From an uncultured bacterium (GTDB lineage: Bacteria; Verrucomicrobiota; Kiritimatiellia; PWTM01): 64,000 nucleotides of DNA. The stretch lies in contig CALLFZ010000010.1 of the NCBI GenBank assembly GCA_938010045.1, forward strand, positions 1 through 64,000, read 5' to 3'. The translations under genes and the position numbers were made by a program. Under the pieces are notes generated by a model. That model was not told the origin of the DNA, did no database searches, and saw only the letters and a list, made by a program, of their open reading frames with translations. Positions 1-8,391 of this stretch are shown here, one piece after another (position 1 is the stretch's first letter; every line of letters starts with the position of its first letter).

Positions 1-105
1 CGGCTGAACACCCTGCGCCGGAAGGTGCTGGCGATCCCGGCCATCTACGGCAGCGGCGGCCGCCGGCCGGAGCGGCGCCTCTGGCTGTGCCGGCAGACAG
101 GTGGG
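1..105 (+). pseudogene. Possible C-terminal relic of an IS1380-like DDE transposase
   Basis: The first codons of the window, read in frame 1, give a basic stretch (LNTLRRKVLAIPAIYG followed by GGRRPERRLWLC). From memory it resembles the extreme C-terminus of IS1380-type transposases, where a run like LxxLRxKLLxIPA is followed by GRRLxLxL. The body of the gene would lie outside the window. The frame stays open without further recognisable similarity until the start of the regulator gene, so the true end is unknown. The match rests on about 30 residues, so this is tentative. Confidence 0.3.
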
Positions 106-308
106 CGTGCGCGATCGCAGCTGGCGGGCCAAACTCCGCTAAGGATGACAACACAATCGGTCTGCCGACATGCACCATGTGGGCTCAAGTCACCCAGCAA
201 CCGTGGAACACCCTGTTTCGATGCGACTCTGGCGCGCTGCGGGCCATCGGCCGGCCGCCCGCCGCGGGGCTCGACAGCACATGGCCGCGGGTGCATACTG
301 GCATTCCT

Positions 309-1052
309 GTGAAATTCCACAGCGCCAAGTCCCGCGGCGCGCCGCCGCTCACGGAACGCGCGCTCGAGGCAGTGCGGCAGTGGCTGCTCGACGGCCAGCT
401 GGTGCCGGGTCGGATTGTCTCAGAGGCCGATCTTGCCCGCCGCCTCCGCATGAGCCGGACGCCCGTGGGCGAGGCGCTCCGACAGCTGGTACGAGAAGGC
501 TTGATGGAGCAGGTCCCGCGCGTCGGAACCCGCGTGCGCGCGATCGAGCGGGGCGAGCTTCAGGACCTCTACGAGATGCGCGAGGCCCTTGAAGCCTGGG
601 CCGCAGAACGCGCGGCCGCGCGCATTGCTGAACGCGACCTGACCTGCCTCCGCGCCCGGCTAGCGGAAATGCAGCGGCTGGCGCGTCACGTACCCCGGGC
701 GAATGGCGCGGCGCTGCGTTCGACCGCGCTGCGGCGGTTCCTCGAGGCCGACCTGGCCTTTCACCGCCGAATCCTCGCGGCGGCGGGCAATCGCGCCGTG
801 CTGCGGGCGGTGGACGACAGCCGCGCGTTGCCGCGTCTTTTCCAGATCCGGCGTCAGCGGCACGATCGCTCCGTGCTGGACGAGACCATCCGCCAGCATC
901 GAGAGATCCTTGAGGCGCTGTCAGCGCGCAATGGCCCGCGCGCCGCCGCCGCGATGCGGGCGCACGTGTCCGCCAGCTTGGCCGCCGCGTTGGCCGCCTG
1001 GGACCGTGATGCCATCGAAACCGCGGCCACGATTTCGGAGTTCGCCCCATGA
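309..1052 (+). CDS. GntR-family transcriptional regulator (FCD type)
   Basis: About 247 residues from the GTG at 309. An N-terminal winged helix (VSEADLARRLRMSRTPVGEA, then LVREGLMEQVPRVGTRV) is followed by an all-helical FCD ligand domain. That domain shows the expected pattern: an LYEMREALEAWAAE helix, an FHRRILAAAGN motif and a C-terminal HREILEAL/MRAHV histidine segment that commonly binds a metal or organic acid. The frame is open further upstream (ATG at 177 is an alternative), but 247 residues fits the family and similarity begins just after the GTG. The stop overlaps the symporter ATG by four bases, so the regulator probably heads the operon that continues into the sialidase-like genes and the aldolase. 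FCD regulators usually repress sugar-acid catabolic genes and are released by the substrate; the effector here is unknown. Confidence 0.85.
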   Translation: MKFHSAKSRGAPPLTERALEAVRQWLLDGQLVPGRIVSEADLARRLRMSRTPVGEALRQLVREGLMEQVPRVGTRVRAIERGELQDLYEMREALEAWAAERAAARIAERDLTCLRARLAEMQRLARHVPRANGAALRSTALRRFLEADLAFHRRILAAAGNRAVLRAVDDSRALPRLFQIRRQRHDRSVLDETIRQHREILEALSARNGPRAAAAMRAHVSASLAAALAAWDRDAIETAATISEFAP

Positions 1053-2635
1053 ACGGCGGCTGGCGTGGGCTGGACACGATCATCGTCGCGCTGTACTTCG
1101 CCGCGACCCTCGCGCTTGGCCTTGCGCTCGGCCGCCGCAGCCGCACCGCCGAGGGCTTCACCGTGGGATCGCGCGCGCTGCCGGGCTGGGTGTGCGGTCT
1201 CTCCATCTTCGCGACCTTTCTGAGCAGCATCAGCTTTCTGGCCATTCCGGGCGGCGCGTTTGCCCGCGACTGGAGCTGGTTTGTCTTCTCGCTCACGCTC
1301 CCCCCGGTGACCTGGCTTGCGGTACGCGTGTTCCTGCCGCTGTACCGCCGCAGTGGCGAGGTTTCCGCCTATGCGCTCCTCGAACGCCGGTTCGGCCCGT
1401 GGGCGCGGGCGTACGGTGCCGTGTTTTACCTGCTCACGCAGATCGCCCGCACCGGCACCGTGCTGTACCTGATGGCGATGGCCGCCGCGATGCTCGCTGG
1501 CTGGAACATCCGCGCGGTCCTTCTCGCCGCGGGCGGCATCGTCACGGCCTACGCCTTCGTGGGCGGCCTCGTCGCGGTCGTCTGGACCGACGCGCTCCAG
1601 ACGCTCGTCCTCATTGTCGGGGCGTTGGTCGCGCTCGGCCTACTGCTCGCCGGCGTGCCGGGCGGTCCGCCGCAGGTCGTCCGCCACGCACTGGCCCATG
1701 GCAAGCTCTCGCTCGGAAGCTTCGACCTACACACGTGGGCGGCGCCGACCTTCTGGGTCGTCTGCCTTCACGGTCTCGCGATCAACCTTCAGAATTTCGG
1801 CATTGACCAAAACTATGTGCAGCGATATCTCGCGCCGCGCTCCGAGGCCGAGGCGCGCCGCGGCGTGTGGCTCGGGGGTTTCCTCTACGTGCCGGTGAGC
1901 GCCGTGCTGCTACTGATCGGCACCGCGCTGCACGCTTGGTACCACACCCACCCCGCCGACCTGGCCGCGCTTCGCGCGACGGTCGCGGCACAGCAGAGCG
2001 CCGCGCTCGCCGCACCCATCGCGCCGGACTCGCTCGGCGACGCGGACCTCGGCGATCGCGCCTTCCCTCACTTCATCGCCACGCACATGCCCGCCGGCTT
2101 CGCCGGCCTCATCGTCGCGGCCATCCTCGCTGCCGGCATGAGCACCGTCTCCACCTCGCTGAATTCGTCCGCCACGCTGATCATGACCGACGCCTACCGC
2201 CGGTTGTTCCGCCCACAGGCCGACGACCGCGCTTGCCTCCGCGTCCTGCACGCCGCCACCCTCGCCATCGGCGCAATCGGCACCGCCGCCGCGCTGCTCA
2301 TGGTCAACGTCCGCGGCGCGCTCGACGCCTGGTGGAAGCTCGCCAGCACCTTCAGCGGCGGGATCGGCGGTCTGTTCCTACTGGGCATCGTCTCACGGCG
2401 CGCCGGCCCTCGCGCCGCGGCCCTCGCCGCCGTGCTCGGTGGGCTCACAATCGCCTGGATGACCTGGTCGCCCGCATGGCCCGACACGTTGGCCGGCTGG
2501 CGCTCGCCCTTTCACCCCTATCTCACCGTCGCTGTGGCCACCGCCGTCATCATGTTCGCCGGCCTGCTGTTCGCACAGCTTGGGCGGTCACGCGCCCCGC
2601 CGCCCTCCATCCCCGAGGTGTCCCATGCCCCTTGA
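1049..2635 (+). CDS. Sodium:solute symporter (SSS family)
   Basis: A 528-residue inner-membrane protein with about 13 hydrophobic segments and the SSS hallmark near the N-terminus (GLALGRRSRTAEGFTVGSR, then SIFATFLSSISFLAIPG). It also has the central GxFGIDQNYVQRYLAPRSE-like region characteristic of the Na+-glucose/sialate/proline symporter superfamily. It would import a small solute with sodium. The ATG overlaps the regulator stop (ATGA) and the next gene starts inside its 3' end, so the genes are probably translated together. Because the following genes are sialidase-like proteins and a DapA/NanA aldolase, the likely cargo is a sialic-acid-like or other sugar acid; that is inference from context, since SSS specificity cannot be read from sequence alone. 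Confidence 0.88.
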   Translation: MNGGWRGLDTIIVALYFAATLALGLALGRRSRTAEGFTVGSRALPGWVCGLSIFATFLSSISFLAIPGGAFARDWSWFVFSLTLPPVTWLAVRVFLPLYRRSGEVSAYALLERRFGPWARAYGAVFYLLTQIARTGTVLYLMAMAAAMLAGWNIRAVLLAAGGIVTAYAFVGGLVAVVWTDALQTLVLIVGALVALGLLLAGVPGGPPQVVRHALAHGKLSLGSFDLHTWAAPTFWVVCLHGLAINLQNFGIDQNYVQRYLAPRSEAEARRGVWLGGFLYVPVSAVLLLIGTALHAWYHTHPADLAALRATVAAQQSAALAAPIAPDSLGDADLGDRAFPHFIATHMPAGFAGLIVAAILAAGMSTVSTSLNSSATLIMTDAYRRLFRPQADDRACLRVLHAATLAIGAIGTAAALLMVNVRGALDAWWKLASTFSGGIGGLFLLGIVSRRAGPRAAALAAVLGGLTIAWMTWSPAWPDTLAGWRSPFHPYLTVAVATAVIMFAGLLFAQLGRSRAPPPSIPEVSHAP

Positions 2636-5600
2636 ACACTGTGCGCCCGCCTCCGACCGCCCGCAACGGCGGCCCCCCATGCATGGCCTCCGCGCCGCGG
2701 CCGTTCTGCCCGCCGCTCTCACGGCCGCCTCTGCCGCCGCCCCGTTGCTCACCAATGAATTCATCTTCGAAACCGCGCCGTTCAAGTCCTGCCACGCCTC
2801 GACCATCGCTGAGCTGCCCGATGGCACACTCGTTGCCGCATGGTTCGGCGGAACCGCCGAAGGCCACCCTGATGTCGGTATCTGGTTCTCGCGTCGCGAA
2901 ACCACCGGTTGGACGCCCCCCCTCGAAATTGCCGACGGCCGTCATCCCGATGGCTCCCGCCATCCATGCTGGAACCCCGTCCTGCACGTGGCCCGCGATG
3001 GGTCCCTCGTTCTTCTCTACAAAGTCGGTCCCAACGTGCCTCGATGGACGGCCGTCCGCCGCGTCTCTCGGAACGGTGGCCGCACGTGGTCCGAACCCGT
3101 CCGCCTCCCCGACGGCGTCATCGGACCCGTGAAGAATACGCCCGTCCGCCTGCCCAACGGCGACCTCCTCGCCGGCTCGAGCACCGAACACGACGGCTGG
3201 CGCGTTCACTTCGAACTTAGCCACGATGACGGTCTCACCTGGCTCCCCTCGCCGCCGGTGAACGACGGCCGCGAGATCTCCGCCATCCAACCGGCCATTC
3301 TATTCGCGGGCGGCGACGGTCTCGTCGCCCTCGGCCGCACCCGGCAGCGACGCCTCGTTCGCATCGAGTCGTCGGATCTCGGCCGAACTTGGGGGCCGAT
3401 GCGACTCACCGACCTGCCCAACCCAAACTCCGGTATTGACGCGGTCACGCTCGCCGATGGCCGTCACCTCCTCGTCTACAACCCTGTCGAGCGCGGTCGC
3501 TCCCCGCTCATCGTCGCGATCTCTTCGAACACCACCGACTGGACTCCGCTCGCAACCCTCGACGACGAACCGCGCGCCGAGTTCAGCTATCCCGCCGTGA
3601 TTCAAACTCGCGACGGCCGCGTCCACATCACCTACACGTGGAAGCGGCTCCGCATTCGCCACGCGGTGCTCGACCTCGGCCCCTCTTCAACATCCGCCGC
3701 TTCCGCCGGCCTCATCATCGCCGGCCACGGCTGGATCCCCGCCGTCCTTTCCAACGGCGCGCGCGCGTTCTCGAACCGCGGCTACGTCTGGACCAACGTC
3801 CCCCCCGCCTTCGCCGGCTGGTCCTACACCCAAACCTCCGGCGGCGTGCCCGCCGAGATCCGCGTCACCTCCCGCACCTCCGGCTCGCTCTTCGCCGCCG
3901 CTCCGCCCGCGGCCCGCCTCGCGGGCTGGACCCCCCTGCAGAACGCCACCTTCGCCTACACCGACCGCAGCCTGACCCCGATGTCCATCTGGTCGCGCCC
4001 GCTCGCGGCTGACGAAACCGTCCCCCTCCCACAACGTGGGTGGACCGGCACCCTTTTGCTCTGGCCGCCCAGCATGGCCATCGAACTCCGCCAACTCCCG
4101 CCGGCTCCCTCCCGCCCCCTCGAACGGCTCCGCTACAACCATCCTGGCCTCGTCGTGGATCTCGGCGTCGGACTCTGGGCCTGGCCGCTGCCGGTGGACT
4201 TTGACGGCGATGGCGACCTCGATCTCGTCGTCAGTTGCCCGGATACGCCGTACAACGGCCTGTACGTTTTCGAGAACCCCGGACCCGCCGCGTCGCCGGC
4301 GCAGGCGGGCGCGTCGGCCGCGATGCCCGTCTTCAAACCCGGGCGGCGAATCAGCCGGGGTTTGCAGAACGTCCAAATCAGCTACGTCGCTGGCGCGCCC
4401 CGCGTGCTGTCGCCGGGCATCGAATATCCCGGTTTCCGTTCAACCGGACTCGACGACGGTGTGCAACTGCCGCTGCCGGCCAATGTCCATCCGAATCGAG
4501 TCCGCGCGAACATGTGGCGCTACGTGGACTACGACGGCGACGGAGCCCTGGATGTGATCGTCGGCGTCGGCGACTGGACCGACTACGGATGGGACAACGC
4601 CTACGACGCCTCCGGCCGTTGGACCAACGGTCCGCTGCGCGGGTTCGTCTATCTCATCCGGAACCGCGGCACGACCGGCGCGCCCGACTACGAGGCGCCG
4701 GTGAAGGTGATGGCCAACGGCCAACCCGTCGAAGTCTTCGGCTGGCCGTCGCCGAACTTCGGCGACTTCGACGGCGATGGCGACCTCGATCTGCTCTGCG
4801 GGGAGTTCCTCGACGGGTTTACGTACTTCGAGAATATCGGCTCGCGGACGCGGCCCGCGTACGCCGCCGGCCGGCGCGTGGAGACCCCGGACGGCACGCC
4901 GCTGACGATGGATCTCCAGATGATCACGCCGACCGCGATCGACTGGGATGGCGACGGCGATCTCGATCTGGTCGTTGGCGAGGAGGACGGGCGGGTCGCG
5001 TTCGTCGAAAACGTCACTGGCGAGGGAACCGGCCGGCCCTCGGCGAGCCTGTGCCGGGCGCCGTGCTTTTTGCCGCCACGGTATTTCCGCCAGGAAGCGG
5101 CCGACGTGAAGTTCGGAGCCTTGGCAACCCCGTACGGCTTCGACTGGGACGGCGACGGCGACATTGACCTGATCTGCGGTAACAGCGCCGGCTACATCGC
5201 AGTCATCGAAAATCTCAGCGGACCCGGCGTTGAATTCCCTCGCTGGGCCGCCCCGCGCCTCCTCGAAGCCGACGGCCGTACGATCCGCATCCAGGCCGGC
5301 CCCAACGGCAGTATTCAGGGCCCCGCCGAAGCGAAATGGGGATATACCACCCTCAGCATCGCCGACTGGGACCACGACGGCCTCCCCGACCTCGTTGTGA
5401 ACTCGATCTGGGGCCGCGTGCATTGGTACCGCAACACCGGCACCCGCACCGCACCCCAACTCGCCGCCCCCCGCCCCATCGAAGTCGAATGGGACGGCCC
5501 GCCCCCCGTTCTCGATTGGGGGTGGTTGCGTCCGGAAGGCCAAGAACTGCTCACACAGTGGCGCACCACGCCCGTCGCGGTGGACTGGAATCGCGACGGC

Positions 5601-6032
5601 CTCACCGATCTGGTCATGCTCGACACTGAAGGTTACCTCGCCTTCTTCGAGCGCGCCCGGCGCGATGGGCAGCTCGTGCTGCGGCATCCCCGCCGGGCCT
5701 TCTGCGACGAGGCGGGCGTGCCGTTACGGCTGAACGCCGGCCGCGCCGGACTCAGCGGCCGCCGCAAGTTGTGCGTGACGGACTGGGACGGCGACGGCCG
5801 GCTCGACCTCCTCCTCAACGACGCCAACGCCCGCTGGCTCCGGCAGATCGGCGACGCCGACGGCCGCTGGTACTTCCGCGACATGGGGCTGCTCAGCCAC
5901 CAAACCATCGAAGGCCATGACGTCAGCCCTACGGTCGTGGACTTCAACGCCGACGGTATCCCCGACTTCCTCGGCGGCGCCGAGGATGGCCACGTCTACT
6001 ACCTACGCAATCCCCGGAGCGATCCTCGATGA
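2625..6032 (+). CDS. Secreted sialidase-like beta-propeller fused to nine FG-GAP/VCBS repeats
   Basis: About 1135 residues from ATG 2625, which has GAGGTG just upstream and overlaps the symporter stop; an internal ATG at 2679 leads directly into a signal peptide (LRAAAVLPAALTAASAAAP). Residues ~45-360 match the 'predicted neuraminidase' BNR family: CHASTIAELPDGTLVAAWFG near the start, several Asp-box-like motifs (SRNGGRTW, SHDDGLTW, SDLGRTW) and the conserved EFSYPAVIQTRDG segment. A middle region (~370-510) looks like a beta-sandwich. From ~525 to the end there are nine Ca-binding FG-GAP/VCBS units of the form DxDGDGDLDL, at nt ~4198, 4530, 4768, 4942, 5146, 5368, 5583, 5783 and 5939. It is probably exported and acts on, or binds, a glycan. 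True sialidase activity is unproven; many BNR proteins cleave other sugars. The next gene begins within its stop codon. Confidence 0.8.
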   Translation: MPLEHCAPASDRPQRRPPMHGLRAAAVLPAALTAASAAAPLLTNEFIFETAPFKSCHASTIAELPDGTLVAAWFGGTAEGHPDVGIWFSRRETTGWTPPLEIADGRHPDGSRHPCWNPVLHVARDGSLVLLYKVGPNVPRWTAVRRVSRNGGRTWSEPVRLPDGVIGPVKNTPVRLPNGDLLAGSSTEHDGWRVHFELSHDDGLTWLPSPPVNDGREISAIQPAILFAGGDGLVALGRTRQRRLVRIESSDLGRTWGPMRLTDLPNPNSGIDAVTLADGRHLLVYNPVERGRSPLIVAISSNTTDWTPLATLDDEPRAEFSYPAVIQTRDGRVHITYTWKRLRIRHAVLDLGPSSTSAASAGLIIAGHGWIPAVLSNGARAFSNRGYVWTNVPPAFAGWSYTQTSGGVPAEIRVTSRTSGSLFAAAPPAARLAGWTPLQNATFAYTDRSLTPMSIWSRPLAADETVPLPQRGWTGTLLLWPPSMAIELRQLPPAPSRPLERLRYNHPGLVVDLGVGLWAWPLPVDFDGDGDLDLVVSCPDTPYNGLYVFENPGPAASPAQAGASAAMPVFKPGRRISRGLQNVQISYVAGAPRVLSPGIEYPGFRSTGLDDGVQLPLPANVHPNRVRANMWRYVDYDGDGALDVIVGVGDWTDYGWDNAYDASGRWTNGPLRGFVYLIRNRGTTGAPDYEAPVKVMANGQPVEVFGWPSPNFGDFDGDGDLDLLCGEFLDGFTYFENIGSRTRPAYAAGRRVETPDGTPLTMDLQMITPTAIDWDGDGDLDLVVGEEDGRVAFVENVTGEGTGRPSASLCRAPCFLPPRYFRQEAADVKFGALATPYGFDWDGDGDIDLICGNSAGYIAVIENLSGPGVEFPRWAAPRLLEADGRTIRIQAGPNGSIQGPAEAKWGYTTLSIADWDHDGLPDLVVNSIWGRVHWYRNTGTRTAPQLAAPRPIEVEWDGPPPVLDWGWLRPEGQELLTQWRTTPVAVDWNRDGLTDLVMLDTEGYLAFFERARRDGQLVLRHPRRAFCDEAGVPLRLNAGRAGLSGRRKLCVTDWDGDGRLDLLLNDANARWLRQIGDADGRWYFRDMGLLSHQTIEGHDVSPTVVDFNADGIPDFLGGAEDGHVYYLRNPRSDPR

Positions 6033-7441
6033 AGTCCCGTTTCACCCCACATGCCTCGCCGCCCAAGTTGAAGATAGGCCGCTTTGTCCAATGCTTGGAC
6101 GCGACCGCCCGTCCTGGCTCCAAACCTTGGACACACCAATCCGCGCGCGCCGCCGCCGCAGCGTTGCTCGCCGGCGCGCTGACCGTCTGTGCCGCCGGCG
6201 GCCCGGTCCGACCGCTCGCGCAGCCCCACGTCGTTGTTGTCGAATCCCCCGATCCCGAACGCATTTACTGTTACACCCCCGGCATCGCCCGCCTCCGCAC
6301 CGGTCGCCTCGTCGCCACGATGGATTTCGGTGGGCCCGGCATGACCAGCGATCAACCGCGCGGCCGCATCTTCACCTCCGACGACGGCGGCCTCACCTGG
6401 ACGTTGCGCGGCTCGTTTCCCTTCCTTCACGCCCGCCCGTTCGAGGCCGGCGGCGCCCTCTACATCCTCGGCCACTCCGGCGACCTCATGATCGTCCGCT
6501 CGGACGACGGCGGTCTCACATGGTCTGCCCCCGCCCGCCTCACCGACGGCCAATCCTGGCACGGCACCGCCGGCAACGTGCTCGAACACCGCGGCCACAT
6601 CTACCTCGTGATGGAGCGGCGCGTCTCGCAGACGATCCGCGTCTGGCCCGTGGGCGAGCTGGCGCCGGTCCTCCTGCGTGGCCGCGTCGACGGCGATCTG
6701 ACCGACCGCGCCCAGTGGCGGTTCGCCTCCGAACTCTCGTTCGCGGCCACCATCCCGAACCTCGCGCTCGATCCTGCGCTCGACCACTTCGGCGTGCCAT
6801 TCTTCGCGGCGCCCTACCCCGTCGGCAGCCGGCCCAGCGCCCGCCGTCCCTGCGCGCCGATCGGCTGGCTCGAGGGCAACGTCGTGCGCTTCGCCGATCC
6901 GGACCACCTGTTGCACGACCCCTCCGATCGCACCTTCTACATCTGGCTGCGCGCCCACACCGGTGGCGCCGGCTATGCCGCCGTCGCGAAAGTCGTCGAA
7001 CACGGGAACGGCTCCATGATCACACAGCTCGCCACGGTCCCCTCCGGCAAGCGGCTGCTCTTTGTCCCGTGCCCCGGCGGCCATCTCCGCTTCCACGTGC
7101 TCTATGACGAACCGTCGAAACTGTTCTGGCTGCTGAGCTCTCAAGCCACCGACTCGATGAGCCGTCCCGACCGCCTGCCACCGGAGCGATATGGCTTGCC
7201 CAACAACGAGCGCCACCGCCTGCAGCTCCATTTCTCCCGCAACATGTTCGACTGGTGCTTCGCGGGCCTCGTCGCGACCGGCGCGACGCCCCGCGAGGCG
7301 CGCAGCTACGCCGCCATGGCCGTGGACGGCGACGACCTCGTGATTCTCTCGCGCAGCGGCGACGCCCGCGCGAAGTCGGCCCACGACACGAACCTCATCA
7401 CATTCCACCGCGTCCGCCGCTTTCGGGAGCTGGTCTACTGA
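6029..7441 (+). CDS. Exported BNR/sialidase-like protein (start uncertain)
   Basis: A 470-residue reading frame whose ATG overlaps the previous stop (ATGA). Two canonical Asp-boxes, TSDDGGLTWTL and RSDDGGLTWSA, and alternating beta-strand patterns mark a sialidase-fold propeller. The hydrophobic export signal (AAAAALLAGALTVCAA) starts only at residue ~41. The preceding ~40 residues are encoded by DNA holding the paired TCCAA-N3-TTGGA palindrome (6086-6131), which also occurs outside genes elsewhere. The true start may therefore be a downstream codon such as TTG at 6164, making the first 130 bases an untranslated leader. The last base overlaps the aldolase ATG (TGATG). It probably belongs to the same glycan-degrading pathway as the upstream gene; the substrate cannot be read from sequence. 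Confidence 0.75.
   Translation: MKSRFTPHASPPKLKIGRFVQCLDATARPGSKPWTHQSARAAAAALLAGALTVCAAGGPVRPLAQPHVVVVESPDPERIYCYTPGIARLRTGRLVATMDFGGPGMTSDQPRGRIFTSDDGGLTWTLRGSFPFLHARPFEAGGALYILGHSGDLMIVRSDDGGLTWSAPARLTDGQSWHGTAGNVLEHRGHIYLVMERRVSQTIRVWPVGELAPVLLRGRVDGDLTDRAQWRFASELSFAATIPNLALDPALDHFGVPFFAAPYPVGSRPSARRPCAPIGWLEGNVVRFADPDHLLHDPSDRTFYIWLRAHTGGAGYAAVAKVVEHGNGSMITQLATVPSGKRLLFVPCPGGHLRFHVLYDEPSKLFWLLSSQATDSMSRPDRLPPERYGLPNNERHRLQLHFSRNMFDWCFAGLVATGATPREARSYAAMAVDGDDLVILSRSGDARAKSAHDTNLITFHRVRRFRELVY
6086..6132. repeat. Paired palindromic repeat, copy A (32-bp centre spacing)
   Basis: GTCCAATGCTTGGAC (6086-6100) is a perfect 6-bp-arm dyad. It is followed by TCCAAACCTTGGA (6119-6131), a 5-bp-arm dyad, with dyad centres 32 bp apart. 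The same two-palindrome arrangement with the same spacing recurs at 60218-60263. Both pairs read GACGC after the first dyad and end with CTTGGACAC. Confidence 0.75.
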
Positions 7442-8373
7442 TGCGCACCGGTTCGCCCACCCGTCCACTCCCCACCGGCATCCTCGTGCCGCTGGCCACG
7501 CCGCTGCGCGATCGCGACCGCCTCGATGAGGAGGGACTCGAACGACTGGTGGACCATGTCGTGAAGGGAGGTGTGCACGGTCTGTTTCTGCTCGGCACCA
7601 CCGGCGAGGGACCCAGTCTCGGGCGTCGGCTCCGGCGGCAGCTGGTGCGCCGCGTCACCGCCCAGGTCGCCGGCCGCGTGCCGGTGCTCGTCGCGGTCAC
7701 GGATACGGCCTTCGTTGAGTCCGTCGCCCTCGCGCGCGATGCCGCCGAGTGCGGCGCCGAAGCGGTCGTGGCCGCCCCGCCCTACTATTTCCCCGAGGGC
7801 CAGCCCGAGCTCATGGAATACCTCGAGCATCTCGTCGCCGAACTGCCCCTGCCGCTGGTGCTCTACAACATGCCGATCCTCACGAAAGTCCACTTCGAGC
7901 TCGACACCGTCCGCCGCGCACTCGATGACCCCCGCATCGTCGGCTTGAAGGACAGTTCCGGCGATCTCGAGTATTTCGCCAGCATCTGCAACATGGTCCG
8001 TGCAACGCGGCCCGACGTTCGCGTGTGGATCGGCCCAGAGCAATTGCTCGCGCACAGCCTCGCGCGCGGCGGGCATGGCGGCGTGTGCGGCGGCGCGAAC
8101 GTCGCGCCGGCGCTGTTTGTGGACTGGTATGCGGCGCTGGTGGAGGGCGACGCGGCCCGCGCGGCGCGGCTCGAGACGCGAGTCCGGGCGCTCGGCGAAA
8201 TCTACCGCATCGGCCGCCACCCGTCGTCGGTCATCAAGGGCATCAAATGCGCGCTGTCGCTGCTCGGCATCTGCGACGACTTCATGGCCGAGCCCTTCCG
8301 CCGCTTTCGTCCCCCCGAGCGCGACCGCGTCCGCTCCGCCCTGCTCGCCGCCTCCCTCCTCCTTCCGAGCTGA
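7441..8373 (+). CDS. DapA/NanA-family class I aldolase/lyase
   Basis: 310 residues from ATG 7441, which shares one base with the preceding stop. It is a (beta/alpha)8 class I aldolase of the dihydrodipicolinate synthase/N-acetylneuraminate lyase superfamily. Visible features are the pyruvate-carboxylate loop GTTGEGPSL, the catalytic tyrosine in LVLYNMP and the Schiff-base lysine in VGLKDSSGD. Length is typical. These enzymes add or remove pyruvate from aldehydes (DapA, NanA, KDG or hydroxyproline-type lyases). The loop is closer to the DapA-like 'GTTGEG' than to the classical NanA 'GSTGEA', so the exact reaction is uncertain. Its place at the end of a GntR/SSS/sialidase operon argues for a catabolic sugar-acid lyase rather than lysine biosynthesis. 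Confidence 0.85.
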   Translation: MRTGSPTRPLPTGILVPLATPLRDRDRLDEEGLERLVDHVVKGGVHGLFLLGTTGEGPSLGRRLRRQLVRRVTAQVAGRVPVLVAVTDTAFVESVALARDAAECGAEAVVAAPPYYFPEGQPELMEYLEHLVAELPLPLVLYNMPILTKVHFELDTVRRALDDPRIVGLKDSSGDLEYFASICNMVRATRPDVRVWIGPEQLLAHSLARGGHGGVCGGANVAPALFVDWYAALVEGDAARAARLETRVRALGEIYRIGRHPSSVIKGIKCALSLLGICDDFMAEPFRRFRPPERDRVRSALLAASLLLPS

Positions 8374-8391
8374 CCGCGTCCCCGAGGCATC

